Shown here: one piece after another, positions 1 through 6,632 of the stretch
Numbering within the stretch: position 1 is the first letter of the stretch
Layout: the number at the start of each line of letters is the position of its first letter
DNA from: an uncultured Bacilli bacterium
Lineage (GTDB): Bacteria; Bacillota_I; Bacilli_A; RF39; UBA660
Direction: 5' to 3'
Assembly: GCA_934096785.1 (NCBI GenBank)
Contig: CAKONA010000042.1
Coordinates: 1 to 8,200, forward strand
DNA: 8,200 nt
The notes under the pieces: model-generated
The model's database searches: none
What the model saw: the letters and a program-made list of their open reading frames with translations, nothing else
What the model was told of the DNA's origin: nothing
Translations under genes and position numbers: made by a program

Positions 1-1
1 C

Positions 2-574
2 TACTATACATTACCACTTCTTGATAATAATAAAATATATAATAGTTTAACTAAAGTCTACGAAGTGTTCACTTCACTTAGTAAAGAATTCATGAAAGAC
101 TTTAATAGTGATATAGAACTATATCTATCAGATAAAATAATATCAAAAGAATTAACTAAACCAAATGGTTATTCACTTTTAAAAGATAATAAATACATAA
201 TAGCAATAGATACAAACTCTACACTTGAAAGTACTTTATATCATGAACTAATGCATATTATAGAAAATAAAATGTCTACATTAAATCCTTTTAGTAAATG
301 GAACAAACTAAATCCTAAGAACTTTAAATATAATAATTCATACACAGATGAAATGGATAATAGGTATACAATTTCAAGTAATGAAGACATCTACTTTATA
401 GATTCATACTCAAAAACATATGAAAGTGAAGATAGAGCAAGAATCTTTGAAACTATATGTACAAGTAATTCATTAAAAAATTATCCGCATATAGAAAAGA
501 AAGCAAAGTACTTAAGAGAAGAAATCTTAAAAGTATATCCTAATCTTAAAATATTAGTTGACAAAAATCAATAA
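2..574 (+). CDS. Putative zinc metallopeptidase, HExxH type (5' end outside window)
   Basis: The reading frame is open from base 2 to the TAA at 572-574, so the gene starts before the window; the GTG at 65 is just an internal valine codon. The visible 190 residues carry HELMH (codons at 242-256), the HExxH signature in which two His bind zinc and Glu is the catalytic base. Downstream come an aromatic 'W..LNP..F.Y' segment (from about 299) and an 'ED.AR.F' segment (428-448). This order recalls the putative zinc-binding metallopeptidase families of Gram-positive bacteria (Peptidase_Mx-like), where an acidic residue of the ED segment could be the third ligand. That family match is from memory. 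The protein is otherwise hydrophilic; any signal peptide or lipobox would lie in the missing N-terminus, so location cannot be judged. It is not closely similar to the HEINH pair at 5504-7742. Confidence 0.6.
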   Translation, partial: YYTLPLLDNNKIYNSLTKVYEVFTSLSKEFMKDFNSDIELYLSDKIISKELTKPNGYSLLKDNKYIIAIDTNSTLESTLYHELMHIIENKMSTLNPFSKWNKLNPKNFKYNNSYTDEMDNRYTISSNEDIYFIDSYSKTYESEDRARIFETICTSNSLKNYPHIEKKAKYLREEILKVYPNLKILVDKNQ

Positions 575-585
575 TAGATTATAAT
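558..585 (+). promoter_or_regulatory. Sigma-A type promoter for the 608-1066 gene
   Basis: TTGACA at 558-563 and TATAAT at 580-585 are both perfect hexamers, separated by 16 bases. The -35 lies inside the last codons of the preceding gene and the -10 just after its stop. Transcription would begin near 592, giving a leader of only about 16 bases that contains the AGGGGAG ribosome binding site (595-601). The downstream gene can therefore be expressed independently of the peptidase gene. Confidence 0.7.
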
Positions 586-607
586 AATTCGCACAGGGGA
601 GTATATT

Positions 608-1066
608 ATGATATTGTCAATATTAGAAAGATATGTAAGCTTATCAATAAGCAAAATCAAATTAGAAAGATTGTTAGATAGTGCTGTTGGTAATGAAGAA
701 GTTGAAAACATTGAAAAAGATTTAAGAATTGTAAAGGCATCAATAGATTATATGCATGAAAAGATAATTAATAAGATTTCATTCTTAACAATGGAAGAAT
801 TAAACGATTTAAGTAAATGCTTAGAATTTAAAACTAAAACTATTAAATCAGAAATGAATGAAACTGTAACACTTCTTAAAATGTCAACAACTAATAAAGA
901 AGTTGCATTAAAGAATAAAGACAGCATAGCAGTTAAAACATATAATGGAATTATTGATGATGCAGTTCATAAAAGAGAAGAACAACAAGAAGAATTAAGT
1001 TGTTACAATAACACATTGACATTATGTCTTAAAATAAGAAATGCAAGAGATTTGACTAAATTTTAA
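608..1066 (+). CDS. Hypothetical small helical (coiled-coil-like) protein
   Basis: This is a 152-residue protein I do not recognise. ATG at 608 follows AGGGGAG (595-601) with a 6-base spacer, and the stop is TAA. The sequence is rich in Lys, Glu, Leu and Ile, with almost no Pro or Gly and no hydrophobic stretch long enough for a membrane span, so it should be soluble and nearly all alpha-helical. Heptad-like runs suggest coiled coil at about residues 15-55 and 60-135 (for example around 'EEVENIEKDL' and 'KREEQQEEL'). No catalytic motif is visible and there are two Cys, too few for an obvious metal site. It has its own promoter overlapping the preceding gene and its own terminator, so it is a single-gene unit with no visible functional link to either neighbour. 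A structural or adaptor role is possible but cannot be claimed. Confidence 0.75.
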   Translation: MILSILERYVSLSISKIKLERLLDSAVGNEEVENIEKDLRIVKASIDYMHEKIINKISFLTMEELNDLSKCLEFKTKTIKSEMNETVTLLKMSTTNKEVALKNKDSIAVKTYNGIIDDAVHKREEQQEELSCYNNTLTLCLKIRNARDLTKF

Positions 1067-1082
1067 AATTTGGTCATTTTTT
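1054..1082 (+). terminator. Intrinsic terminator of the 608-1066 gene
   Basis: GACTAAATTTT (1054-1064) is complementary to AAAATTTGGTC (1065-1075) with one G-T wobble, giving a stem whose innermost bases form the loop. It is followed by a T run at 1077-1082. The gene's last codons and its stop (1064-1066) lie inside the hairpin. The stem is AT-rich, so efficiency may be modest. Confidence 0.65.
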
Positions 1083-1083
1083 A

Positions 1084-1111
1084 TTGACAATTTTTTTTAG
1101 TGTAATATAAT
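1084..1111 (+). promoter_or_regulatory. Promoter of the ABC transporter/tetR operon
   Basis: TTGACA (1084-1089) and TATAAT (1106-1111) are perfect hexamers with a 16-base spacer containing a T8 run. The predicted start is near 1118, about 30 bases ahead of the ATP-binding gene. The -35 begins directly behind the preceding terminator's T run. An inverted repeat covers the predicted start point, so the promoter looks strong but repressible. Confidence 0.75.
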
Positions 1112-1113
1112 TA

Positions 1114-1133
1114 ATATGAAATATGTTTCACAT
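1114..1133. promoter_or_regulatory. Candidate operator (inverted repeat at transcription start)
   Basis: TGAAA (1117-1121), TATG spacer, TTTCA (1126-1130) is a perfect inverted repeat; flanking bases extend the symmetry to 1114-1133 with one mismatched pair. It starts 2 bases after the -10 hexamer and covers the predicted transcription start, where a bound repressor would block RNA polymerase. TetR-family proteins bind palindromes of about this size, and the operon encodes one (4254-4850). The pairing of this site with that regulator is inference. Confidence 0.45.
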
Positions 1134-1147
1134 AAGAAAGGAAAGTT

Positions 1148-1858
1148 ATGAAAGAATTTATTACAGTAAAAAACTTAGTTAAGACTTATAAAGTAGGAAC
1201 TAAGAACTTTAACGCCTTAGATGGTGTTAGCTTTGATATTAAGAAAGGAGAATTTGTTTGTATATTAGGTCCAAGTGGAGCAGGTAAATCAACTCTATTA
1301 AACTTACTTGGTGGAATGGACACAGCAACAATTGGTTCAATCATTGTAGATAATGAAAATATTGAAAAATATAATAAGAATGAACTAACTACATATAGAG
1401 CAGAAAACGTAGGATTTATCTTCCAATTTTATAATGTACTTCCAACTCTTACAGTACTTGAAAATGTAGATATCGTAAAAGATATTGTAAAACATCCTAA
1501 AAATAGTAAAGAAATACTAGCAAGTGTAGGACTTAAAAATCATATGAATAAGTTTCCAAATCAATTAAGTGGAGGAGAACAACAAAGAGTATCAATCGCA
1601 AGAGCCATTGCTAAAAACCCAAAAATATTACTTTGCGATGAACCAACCGGAGCACTTGATTCTAAAACAGGAGTAGAAGTACTAAAATTATTAAAAGAAC
1701 AATGCAAAGAAGAAAATGGTGAAAACACAGTTATAATCGTTACACACAACTCACTAATCGCACAAATCGCAGATAAAATAATTAGAATAAAAAATGGTAA
1801 AATAGATGACATTGAAATAAATAAACATCAAAAAAATATAGATGAGGTAGTATGGTAA
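1148..1858 (+). CDS. ABC transporter ATP-binding protein (LolD/MacB class)
   Basis: This 236-residue ATPase drives the FtsX-like permease encoded one base downstream. All nucleotide-binding motifs are intact: Walker [10 protein letters not shown] at residues 41-49, Q-loop Gln93 in 'FQFYNVLP', signature LSGGEQQ at 140-146, Walker B ILLCDEP at 160-166 with catalytic Glu165, D-loop GALDSKT and H-loop His200. Its length is normal for a free-standing nucleotide-binding domain of the family exemplified by LolD, MacB-type and FtsE-like ATPases. Such proteins dimerise at the inner face of the membrane and couple ATP hydrolysis to mechanical movement of the permease rather than to substrate passage through a pore. 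The start is supported by AAGGAAAG ending just ahead of ATG 1148. The substrate cannot be deduced; antimicrobial peptides, drugs, lipids or lipoproteins are the usual options. Confidence 0.93.
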   Translation: MKEFITVKNLVKTYKVGTKNFNALDGVSFDIKKGEFVCILGPSGAGKSTLLNLLGGMDTATIGSIIVDNENIEKYNKNELTTYRAENVGFIFQFYNVLPTLTVLENVDIVKDIVKHPKNSKEILASVGLKNHMNKFPNQLSGGEQQRVSIARAIAKNPKILLCDEPTGALDSKTGVEVLKLLKEQCKEENGENTVIIVTHNSLIAQIADKIIRIKNGKIDDIEINKHQKNIDEVVW

Positions 1859-1859
1859 T

Positions 1860-4226
1860 ATGTTAAAGAGAAAAATGCTTCGTGATATAAAATTAAACTT
1901 ATCACAATTCTTTACAATCTTCTTAATGGTTTTAATCGGAGTAATGGCATATGTAGGTATAGAAGCATATATGGGTGGTATGCAAGAAACAGCTGATAAA
2001 TTCTATAGTGAAAATAACCTACAAGACTTAAACATTATAGGAGAAAACTTCACAAAAGATGATTTAAAGAAGATAAAAGAAATTACAAATGTAAAAGATG
2101 CTGAAAGAATACTTAGTCTAACCGCAACATCATCAAATAACAAAACAATACTTCTTAACTTTATAGAATCTAATAACATATCAAAATTCTATATAGTATC
2201 TGGAGAAAAATTTAATGTTAATAAAAAAGGAATATGGCTTGATGCATTCTATGCTGAAAAGAACAATCTTAAAGTAGGTGATGAAATAACAATTAAATAT
2301 GACACGTTCACCCTTAAAGAAAAAATACTTGGTCTTATAAATGTACCGGATCATATCTATGATGTAAAAGATGAATCAGAACTATATCCTGATAGAAAAA
2401 ATCTAGGTTTCGCATACGTATCAATTAATGAAATGCCTGAAAGCTACATCAAAGAAAAAGCAATGAAAGAAATGGGGATAACAGATGAAAAGATATTTAA
2501 TAAATATGTAAAAGATTTTGATTATAAAGATTATCTTGTGTTTAACTATGTAATGGTTGATGTAAATAAAAAGTCAAACGTTAGTAAAGTAAAAAATGAA
2601 ATTGAAAATAATGTAAAGAACACCTTAGCCGTAATTAAAATAGAAAACACTGCTTCTTATCTAACATATCAAGGTGAAATAAACGAAGGTAAAACATATG
2701 TAGGAGTATTCTCAGGTTTATTCTTACTTATCGCAATGCTTTCAGTCATAACAACAATGACAAGAGTTGTAAACAAACAAAGAACACAAATAGGTACATT
2801 AAAAGCACTAGGATTTAAAGACTCAAAAATAATTATGCACTACGTAAGTTATGGATTCTTTATCTCACTTATCGCTTCAATATGTGGAATACTACTAGGA
2901 TACTTCTTTATTGGTAAAACATTCATTGGACTAGAAATGTCATTTTTTGAAATACCTAATGGTAAACCAATAATAATTATGAAAGACTTTATAGTTTCAG
3001 CTTTAGTAGTACTAGTAACATCATTCATCACATATTTAACTTGTAAAAACATTCTTAAAGAAAATGCCGCAGAAACATTAAGAAGTAAACTTCCTAATGT
3101 AAAAAAGAATTCATTTAATATAACAACAAAAGGTATATTTAAACACATGAGTTTTCAATCAAAATGGAATATAAGAGACATTTTAAGAAACAAAATGAGA
3201 ACAATTATGGGTATAGTTGGAGTAACAGGCTGCTGTATGTTAATCGTAACAGCCTTCGGTATGTTAGATAGTCTTAACTACTTTATAAAACTTCAATTCA
3301 CTGACCTATATAACTTTAAATACAATTTATCTCTTAATACAACTGACTTAGATGAAATAAAAAATATTACAAATAAATATGGAAACAACACATCACAAAG
3401 CCTTGGCATTGAATTTATTAACAATGATGATAAAGTATCAAATACAATCTTTGTAGATGACTCAAATAACTATGTAAGATTCGTAGATAAAAAGAATAAA
3501 TTTATGAAGTTAGAAAGCAATGATGGAGTATATATAACATACAAACTTGCCGAGAAATATAATCTAGAAATAGGGGATACTATTAAATGGCACATCTATG
3601 GAGATGATAAATACTATGAATCTAAAGTAGTTGGATTCAATAAAGACCCTCAAAATCAAATAATAACAATGAACAAAGCATATTTAGAAAGTCTAAACAT
3701 CAAGTATACACCTGATACAGTATACACAAATAAAGATTTAAGTAACACAAAGAGTATCAAGAATGTAGAACTTATTCAAGATAAGATAGCCTTAGAAGAA
3801 GGCATGAACAACATGCTTAACACAATGAAAACAATGATAGTTCTAATTATAGGTATCGCCATCGTTTTAGGTTCAGTTATTATCTATAACTTAGGAATAT
3901 TATCCTTTACTGAAAAACAATATCAATTTTCAACACTAAAAGTTTTAGGATTCAAAGGTTCTAAAATAAAGAAAATATTTATTAAACAAAATAACTGGAT
4001 AGCAATTATATCAATTATTCTAGGTCTTCCATTTGGATACACTTTAGTTGATTGGCTATTTAAAGAAGCAATTGAAGAACACTATGACTTCCAAGCATAT
4101 ATAACACCACAAACTTATATAATATCTGCATTAGGTACATTCATAGTTTCATATGTTGTATCCAAGTTTTTAGCAAGAAAGGTTAACAATATAGATATGG
4201 TTAGTAGCCTAAAAGGCAATGAATAG
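1860..4226 (+). CDS. FtsX-like ABC transporter permease, 8 TM
   Basis: This 788-residue permease partners the ATPase encoded just upstream. ATG 1860 follows that stop by one base, with GAGGT at 1844-1848 inside the upstream gene, so translation is probably coupled. I see eight membrane segments: about residues 16-37, 281-303, 328-352, 373-395, 447-469, 656-680, 712-733 and 751-772. Two large soluble regions (about 40-278 and 472-652) should lie outside the cell. Each FtsX-type repeat has the family's cytoplasmic motif after its first helix: 'IGTLKALGFKDSKI' (311-324) and 'FSTLKVLGFKGSKI' (690-703). The duplicated 4+4 layout is that of long Gram-positive MacB/LolCDE-superfamily permeases. It lacks the 10-TM BceB pattern, and no two-component genes adjoin, which argues against a bacitracin-type sensor-transporter. 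Export or extraction of a membrane-active compound under TetR control is the likeliest role; the substrate is unknown. Confidence 0.9.
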   Translation: MLKRKMLRDIKLNLSQFFTIFLMVLIGVMAYVGIEAYMGGMQETADKFYSENNLQDLNIIGENFTKDDLKKIKEITNVKDAERILSLTATSSNNKTILLNFIESNNISKFYIVSGEKFNVNKKGIWLDAFYAEKNNLKVGDEITIKYDTFTLKEKILGLINVPDHIYDVKDESELYPDRKNLGFAYVSINEMPESYIKEKAMKEMGITDEKIFNKYVKDFDYKDYLVFNYVMVDVNKKSNVSKVKNEIENNVKNTLAVIKIENTASYLTYQGEINEGKTYVGVFSGLFLLIAMLSVITTMTRVVNKQRTQIGTLKALGFKDSKIIMHYVSYGFFISLIASICGILLGYFFIGKTFIGLEMSFFEIPNGKPIIIMKDFIVSALVVLVTSFITYLTCKNILKENAAETLRSKLPNVKKNSFNITTKGIFKHMSFQSKWNIRDILRNKMRTIMGIVGVTGCCMLIVTAFGMLDSLNYFIKLQFTDLYNFKYNLSLNTTDLDEIKNITNKYGNNTSQSLGIEFINNDDKVSNTIFVDDSNNYVRFVDKKNKFMKLESNDGVYITYKLAEKYNLEIGDTIKWHIYGDDKYYESKVVGFNKDPQNQIITMNKAYLESLNIKYTPDTVYTNKDLSNTKSIKNVELIQDKIALEEGMNNMLNTMKTMIVLIIGIAIVLGSVIIYNLGILSFTEKQYQFSTLKVLGFKGSKIKKIFIKQNNWIAIISIILGLPFGYTLVDWLFKEAIEEHYDFQAYITPQTYIISALGTFIVSYVVSKFLARKVNNIDMVSSLKGNE

Positions 4227-4228
4227 TG

Positions 4229-4234
4229 TATAAT
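4229..4234 (+). promoter_or_regulatory. Possible -10 element for tetR
   Basis: A perfect TATAAT begins 2 bases after the permease stop and 19 bases ahead of the tetR ATG, the same close spacing seen at other promoters here. No acceptable -35 hexamer lies 16-18 bases upstream. It may be a weak secondary promoter or chance in AT-rich DNA; readthrough from the operon promoter is the main expectation. Confidence 0.3.
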
Positions 4235-4253
4235 ATTAAATGGACGTGATATT

Positions 4254-4850
4254 ATGAGTAAAATAAGAGAACCTATTAAAAAGACATCAATAGCTAAAAA
4301 AGAAAAAATAATTGAAAAAGGCTTTGAACTAATGTGTAACAAAGGATACCATAACGTAACATGTGTAGATATCGCACATTATGCAGAAGTATCAACTGGA
4401 ATAATCTATCAATATTTCAAAGATAAAAGAGATATATTCCTAAGTGGTACTAAAGATTATGCTAATAAAATAATGTTTCCAATGTTAGACATGATGACTA
4501 ATAAAAAAATAGATAAATCTAATCTTAAAGATACACTAAGTAAAATGATAGATATTTTTATTAAAACACATACAATAAAAAAAGAAGCTCACGAAGAATT
4601 AATGGCAATGACTTGTTTAGACAAAGATGTTGCTAAAATATTCAAAAATAGTGAACTTAAAATGACAAGACAAATATCTGAATTATTAGTTAACAATGGC
4701 TTTGATAAAACAAACATTGAAGAAAAAGTACATATTGCTACTAATATAATAGATAATTATTGTCATGAAGTAGTCTACCACAAACATAAAGATTTAGATT
4801 ACACTGCTATGAAAGAAGAAATACTTAATATAATAATTAACATGCTATAA
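4254..4850 (+). CDS. TetR/AcrR-family transcriptional regulator
   Basis: This 198-residue protein is of normal size for a TetR-type repressor. Residues about 12-58 form the DNA-binding domain. The diagnostic helix-turn-helix run is 'VDIAHYAEVSTGIIYQYFKDK' split as VDIAHYAEVS (38-47) and TGIIYQYFKDK (48-58), followed by 'RDIF', matching the family's 'G..YYYF..K..L' pattern. The remaining residues (about 65-198) are helical and variable, as expected for the dimerising, ligand-binding domain; the ligand cannot be read from sequence. ATG 4254 is supported by GGACGTGAT (4242-4250), which fits the anti-Shine-Dalgarno except for one base. Only 27 bases separate it from the permease gene, so it is probably cotranscribed and represses its own operon, plausibly through the inverted repeat at 1114-1133, with release by a transported compound. 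A bidirectional terminator follows the stop directly. Confidence 0.9.
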   Translation: MSKIREPIKKTSIAKKEKIIEKGFELMCNKGYHNVTCVDIAHYAEVSTGIIYQYFKDKRDIFLSGTKDYANKIMFPMLDMMTNKKIDKSNLKDTLSKMIDIFIKTHTIKKEAHEELMAMTCLDKDVAKIFKNSELKMTRQISELLVNNGFDKTNIEEKVHIATNIIDNYCHEVVYHKHKDLDYTAMKEEILNIIINML

Positions 4851-4851
4851 T

Positions 4852-4878
4852 AAAAACCGCAAACTATTGCGGTTTTTT
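4852..4878. terminator. Bidirectional intrinsic terminator between convergent genes
   Basis: AAAAACCGCAA (4852-4862) pairs perfectly with TTGCGGTTTTT (4867-4877) around the loop ACTA. The stem has a GC core flanked by an A run on one side and a T run on the other, so it works on both strands: for tetR on plus and for the 175-residue gene on minus. The minus gene's stop codon (4864-4866) lies in the loop, so the hairpin also encodes that protein's last residues (KKPQ). Confidence 0.88.
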
Positions 4879-5391
4879 CATGGTTAATATTTTTCCTTTA
4901 AATCTTCCATTATATGGTTCGCCATCTAACTCACCATCAAGATATACAACACCATCATATATACATTCAGTTTCTTCCTTTTTAACATCAACTTTAATTC
5001 CAGCTAAATAATTAACAACTTTATCAACATAATGGGACTCTTCCATATATTTAGCAGCTTCTTCCTTACTAATACTTCTAATTCCTAAAGCAGCATCATA
5101 ATCTGATACTAGTGATAATCCACTAAATATTTCACATGCTTCATGATCATTACCAACCGCAACTAAATATTTAGGTAATCCTGCTTTTCTATATTCCATG
5201 GTAGTCTTTTCATGATGTTGATCAAGTTTTTCATGAGGCATTTCTTCCCACATCCTAGTTGAATAAATAAGTTTAACTCTTTGACTTTCTAATTCCATAA
5301 ATCTAGGATAATATTCCTTTGCTATATCATATAATGATTTACCTTCTAATTTTATATTTTCTTCTACAATAGGTATTAAATAATATTTCAT
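4864..5391 (-). CDS. Conserved-looking hypothetical protein, 175 aa
   Basis: I do not recognise this protein. The start chosen is ATG at 5391 (MKYYLIPIVEEN), preceded on the minus strand by AGAAGTGAT, a good Shine-Dalgarno match. The frame extends upstream to an ATG at 5430, but that start would lie upstream of the predicted -10. The product is soluble and charged, with no signal peptide or membrane span. Visible features are a His/Glu-rich helix 'HEKLDQHHEK' (about residues 53-62), a central region 'YLVAVGNDHEACEIFSGL', an acidic Lys/Glu helix around 'SISKEEAAKYMEESHY', and a C-terminal beta-like segment with repeated 'DGVVYLDGELDGEPYNGRFKGK'-type turns (about 145-168). No HExxH or known catalytic motif is seen. 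It is convergent with tetR and divergent from the HEINH gene pair, with which it may share an operator. Its first residues fit a protein expressed from a very short leader. Confidence 0.7.
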   Translation of the reverse strand: MKYYLIPIVEENIKLEGKSLYDIAKEYYPRFMELESQRVKLIYSTRMWEEMPHEKLDQHHEKTTMEYRKAGLPKYLVAVGNDHEACEIFSGLSLVSDYDAALGIRSISKEEAAKYMEESHYVDKVVNYLAGIKVDVKKEETECIYDGVVYLDGELDGEPYNGRFKGKILTMKKPQ

Positions 5392-5413
5392 AACATCACT
5401 TCTTTCAAAAAAT

Positions 5414-5442
5414 ATATTATCAAAATACATATTAAATGTAAA
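5414..5442 (-). promoter_or_regulatory. Minus-strand promoter of the 175-aa gene
   Basis: Read on the minus strand, TTTACA (5442-5437; one base off TTGACA) is followed after 17 bases by TAATAT (5419-5414). The predicted start near 5407 gives a leader of about 16 bases before ATG 5391. The -35 lies inside the 5436-5452 palindrome, so a protein bound there would compete with RNA polymerase. Confidence 0.5.
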
Positions 5443-5452
5443 TCATTTACAT
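5436..5452. promoter_or_regulatory. Perfect 17-bp palindrome, candidate shared operator
   Basis: ATGTAAATCATTTACAT is two exact 8-base half-sites around a central C. It lies in the 112-base gap between divergent genes, overlaps the minus-strand -35 and ends 7 bases before the proposed plus-strand -35. This placement is typical of an operator that controls both directions. I cannot assign it to a known regulator family with confidence; it differs from the inverted repeat at 1114-1133, so the local TetR is not an obvious binder. Confidence 0.5.
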
Positions 5453-5459
5453 ATTTTAA

Positions 5460-5487
5460 TACACAATTATTTTGAACATGCTATACT
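5460..5487 (+). promoter_or_regulatory. Promoter of the HEINH gene pair
   Basis: TATACT (5482-5487) is preceded by TGC, making an extended -10 (TGnTATACT). A weak -35, TACACA (5460-5465, four of six consensus bases), lies 16 bases upstream. The predicted start, near 5493-5494, would fall at the Shine-Dalgarno itself (GGAGG, 5494-5498), leaving an almost absent leader before ATG 5504. Confidence 0.5.
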
Positions 5488-5503
5488 TAAAGTGGAGGAT
5501 ATT

Positions 5504-6604
5504 ATGGCAACATTTGAAGAATTGAAAACAAGGTACAATAGTCTAATAAGTGACACATTAGATAGAAATAAACAAATTATAATAGATTCACTAGTAGACT
5601 ATTATGGTGAAAACCATCGTAATATTATAGAACACAGATATAATGAAATAGTATTCGTATATTATGTTTATTGGGATACGATAGACTTTATTATGAAAGA
5701 CTATATCACACCTTTAAACGAAGAAGAACTAAAAGATATAGTCGAACTAGCAAACTCAAGAACAGCAAAGCCAAATAAACAGAAAAAAATCTTCAGCATA
5801 ACTGATAAAAGAAATGATATTCCGGATAATTTTATTGGTATAACAAATGAAAAGTTATTGAAAAGCAAAACTATAAGACGTTACTTGAAAGAATGTTGCG
5901 AAAAAATACATGCCATGTCTTATCTTATGGGCGACCCTATAAATCCATATAGAATGGTTTCATTCCAAGTTCTTCCTTTACCAGAAGATGCAATAATACA
6001 TGAAATAAATCACTCAATAACTAGAAATCAACTTTTATATACAATAAGAGGTTTAACAAATATAGATGAAGTATCAAAAATAGGAATAAACACATTTAGT
6101 CTAAAAGACAATGATAAAATTGATGAATCTATAATAGAAGAACTTCTAAATGATTTATCAACACTAATCATAACAAGAAAATTTAAAAGTAGAGGTGGAG
6201 ATTTAACACCATTTTGTAAGAATCTTCCATTCTCACTTCCATATAGGGATAACTTTTATTTAATAGAAGCCTTTTATAATGTTTTTGAAGATTACATTAA
6301 AGAAGCAAGAATATCCGAAAACAAGAATATACTTATTAATAAAGTAGGTAAGGAAAATTATGAAGAACTAGCTGCTTTAGTTTCAACATATTATACAATT
6401 GATACAACAAAGATAGAAGAAAGAAGAAAAGAGGCAGTGCCAAAAATAAAAAGCATTGTTGAAAAGATGGAACTACATGCAAGTAAAACGCATGATTTAA
6501 CGCAAGAAGAGTTAGAAGACTACTATGAATCATTAAGAAGAAAAGGAAAGAATATAAGAGTTTTAAATGAACTAAAACCTATTGATAAACCAAAATCAAT
6601 GTAA
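5504..6604 (+). CDS. Uncharacterised HEINH-motif protein, putative zinc metallopeptidase (copy 1)
   Basis: This 366-residue protein has no family I can name. HEINH at residues 166-170 fits the HExxH zinc signature and sits in a hydrophobic context (AIIHEINHSI), as in real metallopeptidase active-site helices. IEELLND (211-217) follows about 42 residues later and could supply a glutamate third ligand, as in gluzincins; this is inference. There is no signal peptide or membrane helix, so a cytoplasmic protein is expected. Layout: a well-conserved N-terminal helical part (1-75), a variable linker (about 78-105), 'PDNFIGITNE', the core 'NPYRMVSFQVLPLP' running into HEINH, 'GGDLTPFCK...PF..PYR.NFYLI', and a Lys/Glu-rich helical tail (about 300-366). 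The start is ATG 5504, with GGAGG 5 bases upstream; an in-frame GTG at 5492 would put the Shine-Dalgarno inside the gene, and the paralogue begins at the equivalent MA.FEELKTRYN. It is first in a two-gene unit with its paralogue. Confidence 0.7.
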   Translation: MATFEELKTRYNSLISDTLDRNKQIIIDSLVDYYGENHRNIIEHRYNEIVFVYYVYWDTIDFIMKDYITPLNEEELKDIVELANSRTAKPNKQKKIFSITDKRNDIPDNFIGITNEKLLKSKTIRRYLKECCEKIHAMSYLMGDPINPYRMVSFQVLPLPEDAIIHEINHSITRNQLLYTIRGLTNIDEVSKIGINTFSLKDNDKIDESIIEELLNDLSTLIITRKFKSRGGDLTPFCKNLPFSLPYRDNFYLIEAFYNVFEDYIKEARISENKNILINKVGKENYEELAALVSTYYTIDTTKIEERRKEAVPKIKSIVEKMELHASKTHDLTQEELEDYYESLRRKGKNIRVLNELKPIDKPKSM

Positions 6605-6632
6605 TTATATATAACAAATTAATGGAGGTAAC

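Noticed and set aside
65..574. GTG at 65 as the start of the first gene
   Set aside because: The frame is open to the window edge and no Shine-Dalgarno precedes this GTG, so it is an internal valine codon of a longer gene.
1561..1812. Minus-strand open frame inside the ATPase gene
   Set aside because: It is antisense to the conserved signature and Walker B region and has no ribosome binding site; a shadow of the real gene. The same applies to the antisense frames at 2849-3148, 4115-4342, 6336-6533, 6860-7072 and 6964-7155.
1148..4226. Assignment as a bacitracin-resistance (BceAB-type) transporter
   Set aside because: The permease has a duplicated 4+4 TM layout with two large external domains, and no histidine kinase or response regulator is adjacent.
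5392..5430. Upstream ATG (5430) as the start of the minus-strand gene
   Set aside because: It would lie upstream of the proposed -10 and lacks a ribosome binding site, whereas the ATG at 5391 has AGAAGTGAT at proper distance.
5492..5503. GTG at 5492 as the start of HEINH copy 1
   Set aside because: Those codons are the Shine-Dalgarno of the ATG at 5504, and the paralogue starts at the position matching 5504.
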